NCBI GenBank assembly: GCA_016927815.1
Contig: JAFGLY010000035.1
Coordinates: 1-43,873 of the forward strand
DNA length: 43,873 bases
Reading direction: 5' to 3'
From: Deltaproteobacteria bacterium
Lineage (GTDB): Bacteria > Myxococcota_A > UBA796 > JAFGLY01
In this document: positions 31,130 to 39,276 of the stretch, piece by piece
Numbering within the stretch: the stretch's first letter is position 1
Layout: every line of letters begins with the position of its first letter
Made by a program: the position numbers and the translations under genes
The notes under the pieces: model-generated
Database searches by the model: none
What the model was told of the DNA's origin: nothing
Seen by the model: the letters and a program-made list of their open reading frames with translations, nothing else

Positions 31130-31440
31130 TGAAACCCACGACCCTGAGGATGGATCCGGCGCTCGTCTGGCCGGGCGTGGCCCGCGTGCCGGCTGTCCGG
31201 CGCTACGCGGTCTTCGTGCTGCTCGTGAGCGTCTCGGTGCTCGGGTACACCTGGAGCCGGGTGGACTCGCGCGAGATGGCCGTACGGGCGGCCGAACTCG
31301 AGACCGCAATGGATCGGCTGCGGATCGAGAACGAGCGGCTCGCTCTGGAGTTGGCCTCGCTCGAAAACGTGGCCGCCCTCGAGGCCCGCGCCGGGCACGT
31401 CGGGCTCGTGGCGCACGCCCGCGTGGTGGAGGTTCGGTAG
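31129..31440 (+). CDS. ftsL: Cell division protein FtsL
   Basis: Small bitopic divisome protein that forms a complex with FtsB and FtsQ and activates FtsW-FtsI. The 103-aa protein has a cytoplasmic N-terminus, one membrane helix (about 26-43, 'YAVFVLLVSVSVLGYTW') and a periplasmic coiled coil ('AAELETAMDRLRIENERLAL'). Sequence conservation in FtsL is low, so the call rests on topology, length and position between rsmH and ftsI, which is the standard dcw order. It overlaps the rsmH stop. Confidence 0.85.
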   Translation: MKPTTLRMDPALVWPGVARVPAVRRYAVFVLLVSVSVLGYTWSRVDSREMAVRAAELETAMDRLRIENERLALELASLENVAALEARAGHVGLVAHARVVEVR

Positions 31441-31443
31441 CCG

Positions 31444-33570
31444 ATGATGGCCCCCCAGGTTCGCGAGATCCTCGCCCGAGGCGCCCGGCGCCTGCGGATC
31501 CCGTGGCCGGGGGGGGGCGGTGGACGACGATCGGCGCGGCCCAGGCTGCTCGAGGTCCGAGCCCGGACCCGTGCGACGGCGGACCAGCGGGTGCGGGTCC
31601 TGGGGGGCCTCGTGCTGGCGGGATTCGCGTTCGTGGCGATCCGGAGCGGCATTCTCATGCTCGTTCCCAACGAGCGCCTGGAGGACAAAGCCACGGGGCA
31701 GTTCCTCGTGGTGGACACCCTCGAGGCCAGCCGTGGGGACTTGAGGGATCGCGATGGCGGCCTCCTGGCCACCACGGTCGAGATGCCCTCCTTGAGGGCC
31801 GACCCCCAGAGGATCCCGGCGGATCGGGCGCCAGAGATCGCCGCCCGTCTCTCCGAGATCCTCGGAATCGAGCCTGCGACGGTGAAGGCCGCCCTCACGC
31901 GGACCGTGGGAGGCAAGCCTGCGCGCGACGTGCTCATCGCCCGCAATCTCGATCCGGGACTCGCGGAGCGGGCCCGGCAGGTGCACACGGACGGGCTGTT
32001 CGTCCGCAACGAGGGTCGGCGCTACTACCCGGGCGGATCCATGGCCGCCGGCCTCCTGGGCATCGCGGGCCGCTCGGGCGCAGGGCTCGACGGCCTGGAA
32101 GGCGCCCCGGACCTGGACACCTGGCTGCGCGGGGACACGTTCCACTACCTCCAGCTGCGCGATGCTCAGGGGCACGGGCTCACCACCCGCTCGGCGGCGC
32201 TGGCGGACGCACGGCGCGGCAACGACGTCTACCTGACCATCGATCGGGCCATCCAGCTGGCTTCGGAGCAGGCCATCGATCGGATCCAGGTCGATTCGGC
32301 TCCAGAAGCCGCCACGATCGTGGTCGTGGACGTGCACACCGGCGAGGTCCTGGCGGTCGCCAACCGACCCGACACCAATCCCAACGACCCCTCCACGCTC
32401 GACCTGGCAGGCCTGAGGAACCACGCGGTGGCCGACGCCTTCGAGCCGGGATCGGTCTTCAAGCCCTTCGTGATCGCTCTTGCCCTCGAGGACGGACTCG
32501 TGACCCCGGGCACGCAGGTGGACTGTGAGGGTGGACGCTGGAGCGTGGGCGCCTCCACCATCCGGGACGACCATCCCCACGGTGTCCTCACGGTGGACGA
32601 GGTCATCAAGTACTCGAGCAACATCGGCGCTGCGAAGATCACGCTCCGCCTCGGGGCCGAGAAGGCCGTGGCCGGATTGAAGGACTTCGGTTTCGGCCGG
32701 CCGCTCCGCCTCGGCCTGCCGAGCGAGGTATCCGGCTTCGTCCGGCGTCCGGACCGGATCCGCACGATCGAGTTGGCCACCACGGCCTTCGGCCAGGGGG
32801 TCACGGCCACCCCGCTTCACCTCGCGCTCGCGGTCGCCGCCCTGGCGAACGGCGGGGTCCGCATGCATCCGCTCCTGGTGAAGGAAGTGCGCAACCGCCA
32901 GGGCGAGGTCCTGTTCGCGAACGCGCCCCAAGAGGATCGCCGTGTCGTGGGGGAACGAGCGGCCCGTGAGACGCTCGAGGCCATGGTCCAGGTCACCGAG
33001 CCGGGGGGCACGGGAACCCGCGCTCGGGTCCCGGGCTACCGGGTCGCAGGCAAGACCGGGACCGCGCAGAAGGTCGTGGACGGGGTGTATTCGCCGACTG
33101 CCCGTGTCTCCTCCTTCATCGGGGCCGTTCCCGCGGACGATCCCCAGGTCGCCATCGCGGTGGTCGTGGACACGCCCACCCAGGGGAGCCGGTACGGCGG
33201 CATCGCAGCCGCGCCGGCCTTCGCTCACGTGGCTGCGGCCGCGCTCCGACGCCGGGGTGTGCCCGCGAACCCCGCGTACCCGGAGCCGCCCTGCGATCCC
33301 GCCCTGGCTTCGGCCCCGGAGCCACCGCCCCCTGTGCCGCTCCAGTGGCCCTGCACCCCCGACGAGCCCGTAGCCCTGCTCCAGTGGGCAGATCGCTCGG
33401 CCCTCCGCGTGCCCGACCTCGAGGGGCTCTCGAAGCGGGACGTGCTCGTCGTCTTCCAGGACTCGAGCCTGGAGGTCGCACTCTGGGGCCACGGGCTCGC
33501 CGTCTCCCAGCAACCCGCCGCCGGCTCCGTGGTGCCTCCCGGAGCGCGCGTGGAGGTCCGATTCCAGTGA
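31444..33570 (+). CDS. ftsI: Septal peptidoglycan transpeptidase FtsI (PBP3) with PASTA domain
   Basis: Class B penicillin-binding protein that cross-links septal peptidoglycan together with FtsW. The 708-aa protein has a basic, Gly-rich N-terminus, a membrane helix (about 53-73), a dimerisation/pedestal region starting 'SRGDLRDRDGGLLA' (96-109), and the transpeptidase domain with active-site S337 in 'PGSVFKPF' (SxxK), 'SSN' (391-393) and 'GKTGTAQK' (536-543). Residues about 650-708 form one PASTA domain ('VPDLEGLSKRDVLVVF'). It starts 3 bp after ftsL; a second ATG follows directly. The next gene, murE, lies 354 bp away, unlike the overlapping genes elsewhere in the cluster. Confidence 0.96.
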   Translation: MMAPQVREILARGARRLRIPWPGGGGGRRSARPRLLEVRARTRATADQRVRVLGGLVLAGFAFVAIRSGILMLVPNERLEDKATGQFLVVDTLEASRGDLRDRDGGLLATTVEMPSLRADPQRIPADRAPEIAARLSEILGIEPATVKAALTRTVGGKPARDVLIARNLDPGLAERARQVHTDGLFVRNEGRRYYPGGSMAAGLLGIAGRSGAGLDGLEGAPDLDTWLRGDTFHYLQLRDAQGHGLTTRSAALADARRGNDVYLTIDRAIQLASEQAIDRIQVDSAPEAATIVVVDVHTGEVLAVANRPDTNPNDPSTLDLAGLRNHAVADAFEPGSVFKPFVIALALEDGLVTPGTQVDCEGGRWSVGASTIRDDHPHGVLTVDEVIKYSSNIGAAKITLRLGAEKAVAGLKDFGFGRPLRLGLPSEVSGFVRRPDRIRTIELATTAFGQGVTATPLHLALAVAALANGGVRMHPLLVKEVRNRQGEVLFANAPQEDRRVVGERAARETLEAMVQVTEPGGTGTRARVPGYRVAGKTGTAQKVVDGVYSPTARVSSFIGAVPADDPQVAIAVVVDTPTQGSRYGGIAAAPAFAHVAAAALRRRGVPANPAYPEPPCDPALASAPEPPPPVPLQWPCTPDEPVALLQWADRSALRVPDLEGLSKRDVLVVFQDSSLEVALWGHGLAVSQQPAAGSVVPPGARVEVRFQ

Positions 33571-33924
33571 TCCGTTTCCACAGGAGGACCCTGACCCGAC
33601 CGATGATCCCCCCGAGGTGGGGGGGTGTGGCACACAGTGGGTCTCGGACCGGAGCGCCCCGGCTCCCGGTCCGGGTGACCAGGTGCGACGCCCTGCCCGG
33701 GCGTTCCTGCCGCCGGTTCCCCCCGGCCGGCCTCGCCCGCGTCGCGACACTGGCACCGGAGCCACGAACGCCGACTCGTTCTTCTCGCTGATGCTGCCAC
33801 GGCCGCATCCCCCCACCTCCGCCCCCCAGGCGCTGCTCCCCCGCCTTCTCGCCCCCCTGGAGGGAGACCGGTTCCCTCCCTCCTTTTCCCCCCCAGGCCG
33901 CCCGTCCCCGCCTCGCCGCCCACC
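33571..33924. other. 354-bp C-rich gap between ftsI and murE with hairpins
   Basis: The only long gap inside the dcw cluster. It holds an inverted repeat of six C and six G around GAGGT (33608-33624), a very C-rich, G-poor second half (from about 33800) that resembles a Rho-loading site, and a hairpin followed by TTTT (33859-33888). A 62-codon frame from ATG 33603 is Arg/Pro-rich with no properly spaced ribosome binding site and is not considered a gene. No Shine-Dalgarno sequence was seen before the murE GTG. Confidence 0.55.
33859..33888 (+). terminator. Hairpin with T run ahead of murE, possible attenuator
   Basis: GGAGGGA (33859-33865) and TCCCTCC (33873-33879) pair over 7 bp around a 7-nt loop, followed by CTCCTTTT. 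It could be an intrinsic terminator or attenuator controlling read-through from ftsI into murE. The T run is short and set a few bases away, so termination would be partial. Confidence 0.4.
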
Positions 33925-35454
33925 GTGTCCGACCGAACCCCCATCACCCTGGCACACCTCCTGGCCGGGGCAGCCCCCTCGCCGGGGACGGAAGCTGCGG
34001 GCCTTCCGCCCCCGGTGGTCGAGGGGGTTCTCGATCGCCCCGTCCGGGGTCTGACCCACGACTCTCGCGCGGTCGTCCCCGACGGCGTGTTCGTCGCGCT
34101 CAAAGGAGCCCATCACGACGGGCACGCATTCGTGCCCCACCTCGCGACCGCCGCGGCCGTCGTGGTGCAGGACGATACCCCGGCGCCGCCGGGCGTGACT
34201 CGCGTGAGGGTGGCCGACACGCGGGTCGCCCTCCCCTTCCTCGCCGCGTCCTACCACGATCACCCCGGCCGCCGGGTTCCGGTGGTCGGGATCACCGGGA
34301 CCAACGGGAAGACCACCGTCAGCTTCCTCGCGGCCGCAGCCCTCCGCGGCTCGGGGTGGCGCACGGGCGTGATCGGCACCACCGGCCACCTGGTGGACGG
34401 GCAGCCGCTGGACGGCTCCCTCGTGGGTCTCCCTCGCCGTGTGCATCCCCACACCACGCCCGAAGCGCCCCATCTCCAGGCCCTCCTGGCCTGCATGGCG
34501 GAGGCCGGGTGCCGTGCGGTGGCCATGGAGGTCTCCTCGGTCGGGCTCCAGGCACGGCGCGTGGATGCCATCCCCTTCCGCGTGGCGGTGTTCACGAACC
34601 TCTCTCGCGATCATCTCGACGTTCACGAGACCATGGAGGCCTACCGGACCGCCAAGGCACGCCTGTTCCACGAACTCCTCCCCCTCGACGGCATCGCCCT
34701 GCTCCACGAAGCAGATCCGGCCTGGGCCTCGATGCGGCCGGTGGGCCGCACCGTCTGGACCTATGGACTCCAGGCGGGAGACCTGCACCTGGAGGCCCCC
34801 GTGTGGAGCCCCGAGGGCACGACCGCGATCGTCCGCACGCCCGCTGGGACGGGCCGGATGCGCGTTCCCCTGCCGGGCCGCCACAACGTGGAGAACGCGC
34901 TGGCCGCCCTGGGGGTGGCGCTGTGTCTCGGGGCCCCGCTCGAGACGTCGCTCGAGGGGATCGCAGCGACCGGAGCGGTCCCGGGTCGGCTCGAGCCCGT
35001 CCCCAACCGGCGGGGCCTCACGGTGTTGGTGGACTACGCGCACACGCCCGACGCCCTGGCCCGGGTGCTGGGTGCGCTCCGCGAGGTGAGCCCGGGTCGG
35101 CTCCTGGTGGTGTTCGGGTGCGGGGGCGACCGGGATCCGGGCAAGCGGGCGCCCATGGGTCGAGTGGCCGCGGCCCTGTGCGATCTCGTCGTGATCACCT
35201 CCGACAATCCCCGATCCGAGGACCCGAACGCCATCCTCGATGCCGTGGCCGCGGGGGCGGCCGGGGGGAGCGCCCGGATCCGCGTGGAACCCGACCGGGT
35301 GGCCGCGATCGCCCTGGCGCTCTCCGAGGCCCGCCCGGGGGACGTCGTGGTCGTGGCGGGCAAGGGCCACGAGACCACCCAGGAGTTCGCCGACCGCGTC
35401 GTGGAGCACGACGACCGCGAGGTGGCCCGACGCCTGCTGGGGGAGACCTCGTGA
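33925..35454 (+). CDS. murE: UDP-MurNAc-L-Ala-D-Glu:meso-diaminopimelate ligase
   Basis: Adds the third amino acid of the peptidoglycan stem peptide in the cytoplasm. The 509-aa protein has 'GLTHDSRAVVPDGVFVALKG' (42-61), the ATP loop 'GITGTNGKTTVSF' (113-125), 'HTTPEAPHLQALLA', 'MEVSSVGL', 'NLSRDHLDVH' and the carbamylated-lysine region 'AYRTAKARLFHEL'. The specificity motif is 'SDNPRSEDP', the DNPR type typical of meso-diaminopimelate. It starts with GTG 33925 without a visible Shine-Dalgarno sequence, and its stop overlaps the murF GTG. Confidence 0.96.
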   Translation: MSDRTPITLAHLLAGAAPSPGTEAAGLPPPVVEGVLDRPVRGLTHDSRAVVPDGVFVALKGAHHDGHAFVPHLATAAAVVVQDDTPAPPGVTRVRVADTRVALPFLAASYHDHPGRRVPVVGITGTNGKTTVSFLAAAALRGSGWRTGVIGTTGHLVDGQPLDGSLVGLPRRVHPHTTPEAPHLQALLACMAEAGCRAVAMEVSSVGLQARRVDAIPFRVAVFTNLSRDHLDVHETMEAYRTAKARLFHELLPLDGIALLHEADPAWASMRPVGRTVWTYGLQAGDLHLEAPVWSPEGTTAIVRTPAGTGRMRVPLPGRHNVENALAALGVALCLGAPLETSLEGIAATGAVPGRLEPVPNRRGLTVLVDYAHTPDALARVLGALREVSPGRLLVVFGCGGDRDPGKRAPMGRVAAALCDLVVITSDNPRSEDPNAILDAVAAGAAGGSARIRVEPDRVAAIALALSEARPGDVVVVAGKGHETTQEFADRVVEHDDREVARRLLGETS

Positions 35455-36824
35455 AGCTCGACGGCCGCACGCTCGCAGATCTCTCAGGCGGCGTGCTCGT
35501 CGCCGACGGTCCGGCCGGACCCGTGGCGACGGATACCCGGGCGCTGTCTCCGAACGCCTGGTTCGTGGCCTTGAAAGGGTTGCACCACGATGGCCACGCC
35601 TTCCTGGCGGCTGCCCACGACGCCGGCTGCGCGGGTGCGGTCGTCTCCGCGGATCCGCCCGAGGGATGGGATCGAGGGCTCGTCCGCGTGCCGGACACGC
35701 TACGCGCCCTGCAGGACGTGGCCACGGGCGTGCGTCGGCGCTTCGGGGGCCCGGTCGTGGGCATCACGGGATCGGTCGGAAAGACCACCACCCGGGCGCT
35801 GGCCGCGCTGGCGCTCCAGGTTTCCGGCCGGGTCCACGCCACGGCCGGCAACCTCAACAACCACGTGGGCCTCCCCCTCACCATCCTGGCGGCTCCCCCG
35901 GACGCCACCGTCTGGGTGCTCGAGATGGGACTGTCCGCGCCCGGCGAGATCCGGCGCCTGCAGGAGATTGCCGCCCCCAACGTCCGCCTCGTCACCTGCG
36001 TGGCCGCGGCCCACCTGGAGGGACTCGGATCCGTGGAGGGTGTGGCCCGCGCCAAGGGGGAGCTGTTCGACACCGCTCGGCCCGGGGACGTGGTCTGCGT
36101 GAACACGGACGACCCACGGGTGGTGGCCCTGCCCGTACCCGGCCGGGTCCGCGTGCTGCGCTACGGAACGTCGCGTGGCTGCGACGTGCGGTTGATTCGG
36201 GCGACCCCCACGGCCGAGGGCGGAACCTCGTGGGTCGTGGAGGCGGCCGGCCGCGTGCTGTCCGGCGTTCTCCCCGCCCCGGGGCTCCACATGGCCCGCA
36301 ACCTGGTGGCGGCCGTGGCCCTCACCGTGGCCGTCGGCGCCTCGCTGGACGGGGTGCCCGAGGCGCTCGCCCGGTACGAACCGGTGGGCGATCGCATGCG
36401 CCTGGAGCGGGGCCCTGGAGGATTGACCTTCCTCAACGACGCCTACAACGCCAACCCCGAGAGCATGGCCGCAGCCCTGGACACCCTGGCCACGCTGCCC
36501 GCCTCCCGGCGGGTGGCCCTCCTGGGCGACATGCTCGAACTCGGGCCTCAGGAAACCGCCTTCCACCGTCAGGTGTTGGATCGTGCGCTCGCGGCGGGGT
36601 TGTCGCTGGTGGGGTTGTGCGGGCCGCGGATGGTGGCCGCAGCGGCGGAACTTCCGCCCCGCCTCGACCTCGTGGTGGCCCCGGATCCTGAAGGCCTGGC
36701 CCGAGCCGTGGCGGATCGGCTCGCGCCCGGCGACCTCGTGCTCGTCAAGGCGAGCCGCCAGGTTCGCATGGAACGGGCCCTGCATGTGCTGGCAACCCTG
36801 CTGGGCTCCGGCCCGGAGGCGTGA
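35451..36824 (+). CDS. murF: UDP-MurNAc-tripeptide:D-Ala-D-Ala ligase
   Basis: Adds D-Ala-D-Ala to complete the stem pentapeptide. The 457-aa protein has the Mur ligase layout: 'TDTRALSPNAWFVALKG' (27-43), ATP loop 'GITGSVGKTTTRALAALAL' (103-121), 'NLNNHVGLPLTIL', 'VLEMGLSAPGEI', 'PGLHMARNLVAAVAL' and 'LNDAYNANPESMAAAL', the last being a MurF signature. The GTG start at 35451 overlaps the murE stop. Its own TGA (36822-36824) lies 8 bp before the preferred mraY ATG. Confidence 0.96.
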   Translation: MKLDGRTLADLSGGVLVADGPAGPVATDTRALSPNAWFVALKGLHHDGHAFLAAAHDAGCAGAVVSADPPEGWDRGLVRVPDTLRALQDVATGVRRRFGGPVVGITGSVGKTTTRALAALALQVSGRVHATAGNLNNHVGLPLTILAAPPDATVWVLEMGLSAPGEIRRLQEIAAPNVRLVTCVAAAHLEGLGSVEGVARAKGELFDTARPGDVVCVNTDDPRVVALPVPGRVRVLRYGTSRGCDVRLIRATPTAEGGTSWVVEAAGRVLSGVLPAPGLHMARNLVAAVALTVAVGASLDGVPEALARYEPVGDRMRLERGPGGLTFLNDAYNANPESMAAALDTLATLPASRRVALLGDMLELGPQETAFHRQVLDRALAAGLSLVGLCGPRMVAAAAELPPRLDLVVAPDPEGLARAVADRLAPGDLVLVKASRQVRMERALHVLATLLGSGPEA

Positions 36825-36832
36825 GGCACGCG

Positions 36833-37945
36833 ATGCTCTACCACCTGTTCACCCCGCTGGCCGACACGTTCACGCCCTTCAACGTGTTCCGGTACATCAC
36901 GTTCCGGACCGCCTGGGGCATGATGACCGCGCTGGTCATCGGCTACCTCGTGTATCCGCCCTTCATCGCCTGGATGCAGCGGCGGCGCATGGAGCAGGCG
37001 ATCCGCGACGACGGCCCCGAGGCCCACCTCGAGACCAAGGTCGGCACCCCCACCATGGGGGGCCTGCCCATGATCGTCTCCATCACGCTGGCTGTCCTGT
37101 TGTGGTGCCGTCTCGACCAGCCCGAGGTGTGGATGGCCCTGACGATCCTGGTCGGGTACGGCCTCATCGGGTTCGTGGACGATTGGAGGAAGGTGGCGCG
37201 CCACTCGTCCGCCGGGCTCTCGGGGAGGTGGAAGCTCACCTGGCAGGCTGCCATCGGCCTGGTCGTCCTCGGCTGGGGCTACCTGTCGGGACAGATCGAA
37301 CCCTCGCTGGCCCTGCCCTTTCTCAAGGGCGCCACCGTCCACTTCGATGTCCTGTGGGCCGGCGCGCCCGGGTGGCTGGGTTGGGTCTACGTCGGGGTGG
37401 CGGTGTTCATTCTCCTGGGCGCGTCCAACGCCGTGAACCTGACCGACGGCCTGGACGGTCTCGCCATCGGGCCCATCATGACGACCGCCGTCACCTACGG
37501 ACTTCTGGCCTGGGTGGCCGGCAATCACGTCTGGGCCGACTACCTCCAGATCCCCTACGTGGAAGGCGCCGGGGAGCTGACCGTGGTGGCCATGGCGATC
37601 CTCGGCGCGGGGCTCGGATTTCTCTGGTACAATGCCTTCCCCGCCCTGATTTTCATGGGCGACGTGGGGTCCCTGTCCCTGGGGGGGACGCTCGGCGCCC
37701 TGGCCGTCCTCACCAAGCACGAGATCCTGCTCGTGGTGGTGGGAGGGGTGTTCGTGCTCGAGGCGTTGAGCGTCATCGTCCAGGTCGTCTCCTTCAAGAC
37801 GACCGGCAAGCGGGTCTTCGCCATGGCGCCCATCCACCACCACTACGAGAAACGGGGGTGGGCGGAGCCCAAGATCATCGTGCGGTTCTGGATCATCTCG
37901 CTCATCCTCGCCCTGGTGGCGTTGACCACCCTGAAGCTCAGGTGA
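36833..37945 (+). CDS. mraY: Phospho-MurNAc-pentapeptide translocase (lipid I synthase)
   Basis: Integral membrane enzyme that joins phospho-MurNAc-pentapeptide to undecaprenyl phosphate, giving lipid I. The 370-aa protein has about ten membrane helices and begins 'MLYHLFTPLADTF', close to the family start. Key motifs are 'KVGTPTMGGLPMIV' (65-78), 'GFVDDWRKVARHSSAGL', 'NAVNLTDGLDGLAIG' (200-214), 'GFLWYNAFPALIFMGDVGSL' and 'FAMAPIHHHYEKRGW', including the Asp residues that bind Mg2+. ATG 36833 was preferred; GTG 36821, overlapping the murF stop, would add four residues. The stop overlaps the murD GTG. Confidence 0.97.
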   Translation: MLYHLFTPLADTFTPFNVFRYITFRTAWGMMTALVIGYLVYPPFIAWMQRRRMEQAIRDDGPEAHLETKVGTPTMGGLPMIVSITLAVLLWCRLDQPEVWMALTILVGYGLIGFVDDWRKVARHSSAGLSGRWKLTWQAAIGLVVLGWGYLSGQIEPSLALPFLKGATVHFDVLWAGAPGWLGWVYVGVAVFILLGASNAVNLTDGLDGLAIGPIMTTAVTYGLLAWVAGNHVWADYLQIPYVEGAGELTVVAMAILGAGLGFLWYNAFPALIFMGDVGSLSLGGTLGALAVLTKHEILLVVVGGVFVLEALSVIVQVVSFKTTGKRVFAMAPIHHHYEKRGWAEPKIIVRFWIISLILALVALTTLKLR

Positions 37946-39276
37946 CCCACGTGGACGCCCGCCCCGTCTCCCTCGACCTTTCGGGCCGACGTGTCCTGGT
38001 CGTGGGGCTGGGACGCTCTGGCCGGGCGGCGGCGCTTCTTGCCCGGTCCGAGGGAGCCGTGGTGACCTGCACCGACCTCCGGTCGGACGTGGCTACGGTG
38101 GAGGGGTGCGCCATGGTGCTCGGGGGGCATCGCAGGGAGGATTTCCTGGCCGCAGACCTCGTGATCGTCTCTCCGGGCGTCCCGGCCACCCAGCCGGACC
38201 TCGCGGCCGCGGCCGCCACCGGGGTGCCGATCCTGGGGGAGTTGGCCTTTGCCGCCGAGCGGATCACGGCGCCTGTGGTGGCCGTGACGGGGACCAATGG
38301 CAAGAGCACCGTCACCCACTTCACGGGCCTCCTGCTCGAAGCTGCAGGCCGACGCTGCTTCGTGGGCGGCAACCTCGGGCGGCCGCTCTCCGAGGCCGTG
38401 CTGGGGAGCACGGCCTGGGACGTGGTGGTCGTCGAGGTCTCCTCCTACCAGATGGAGTGGCCCGGAACGTTCGCGCCCGCCGCGGCGTGCATCCTCAACC
38501 TCACACCCGATCACCTCGCCCGTCACGGCACGATGGAGGCCTACGCGGCCGCCAAGGTGCGCGTGTTCGAGCGCATGGGTCCTGGGGGACTGGCCGTCCT
38601 TCCGGCCGGCGACGCGCGCCTCGCTCGATGCGCACAGGGGACGGGGGGACGCAGGGCCTGGATCGGGGACCTGCCCGGCGTGCGCCTGGATGGAGACCTC
38701 GTCCGCCTCGATCTGGGGCAGGGAACCGTCCACGACGTGCCGCTCGCGGGCTTGAGCGTGCCGGGGCGACACAATGCCTGGAACGCCGGGGTGGCCGCCC
38801 TTCTCGCCCATGGGATGGGGGTGGCTCCGGGTGCCCTCGACCTGGGCGTGCTCCATGCGCTCCCCCACCGGATGGAGCCGGTGGTCGTCGTGGGCGGGGT
38901 CGCGTGGATCAACGACTCCAAGGCCACCAACGTGGCCTCCGCGGTCACGGGTCTCGCGGGACTCGACGCCCCGCTCGTGGTGCTCCTGGGGGGCGACGGC
39001 AAGGAGGGCGAGGACTACGCGCGCCTGGCCCCCGCCCTCGCGCGCGCGCGCGCGGTGATCTGCTTCGGACGCACCGGCCCGGTCATCGCCCGCGCGCTCG
39101 AGGGGCTGCCGCTCCACACCGTGGGACCCATGGCCGATGCGGTGGCGCTCGCACGCAGGCTCGCGCGCCCGGGGGACGCGGTGGTCCTCTCTCCGGCGTG
39201 CGCCTCGTTCGACGAGTTCCGCTCCTTCGAGAACCGGGGCGACGTGTTTCGCGCCCTGGCCCGGGAGGCAACATGA
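37942..39276 (+). CDS. murD: UDP-MurNAc-L-Ala:D-Glu ligase
   Basis: Adds D-glutamate as the second residue of the stem peptide. The 444-aa protein has a Rossmann-like N-terminus ('RRVLVVGLGRSGRAAALLA'), 'VIVSPGVPATQPDLAAA', the ATP loop 'VTGTNGKSTVTHF', 'GGNLGRPLSEAV', 'VEVSSYQMEW', 'NLTPDHLARHGTMEAY', 'INDSKATNVASAV' and the C-terminal 'SPACASFDEFRSFENRGDVF'. GTG 37942 overlaps the mraY stop; a second GTG three codons later is possible. An alternating CG run near 39041-39054 lies in the coding sequence and does not break the frame. Confidence 0.97.
   Translation: MTHVDARPVSLDLSGRRVLVVGLGRSGRAAALLARSEGAVVTCTDLRSDVATVEGCAMVLGGHRREDFLAADLVIVSPGVPATQPDLAAAAATGVPILGELAFAAERITAPVVAVTGTNGKSTVTHFTGLLLEAAGRRCFVGGNLGRPLSEAVLGSTAWDVVVVEVSSYQMEWPGTFAPAAACILNLTPDHLARHGTMEAYAAAKVRVFERMGPGGLAVLPAGDARLARCAQGTGGRRAWIGDLPGVRLDGDLVRLDLGQGTVHDVPLAGLSVPGRHNAWNAGVAALLAHGMGVAPGALDLGVLHALPHRMEPVVVVGGVAWINDSKATNVASAVTGLAGLDAPLVVLLGGDGKEGEDYARLAPALARARAVICFGRTGPVIARALEGLPLHTVGPMADAVALARRLARPGDAVVLSPACASFDEFRSFENRGDVFRALAREAT

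Noticed and set aside
33603-33791. A 62-codon small gene in the ftsI-murE gap
   Set aside because: Arg/Pro-rich composition, an AGGAGG placed too far (about 15 bp) from the ATG, and no recognisable feature; the gap is better read as regulatory.
30904-35409. A 1501-codon open frame on the minus strand across rsmH, ftsL, ftsI and murE
   Set aside because: It is antisense to four well-recognised genes, is rich in Arg, Gly and His, and has no recognisable motif; such long open frames arise by codon bias in very GC-rich DNA.
39041-39054. Alternating CG run as a possible Z-DNA or frameshift site
   Set aside because: It lies inside murD in frame, encodes an Ala-Arg stretch, and is expected at this GC content.
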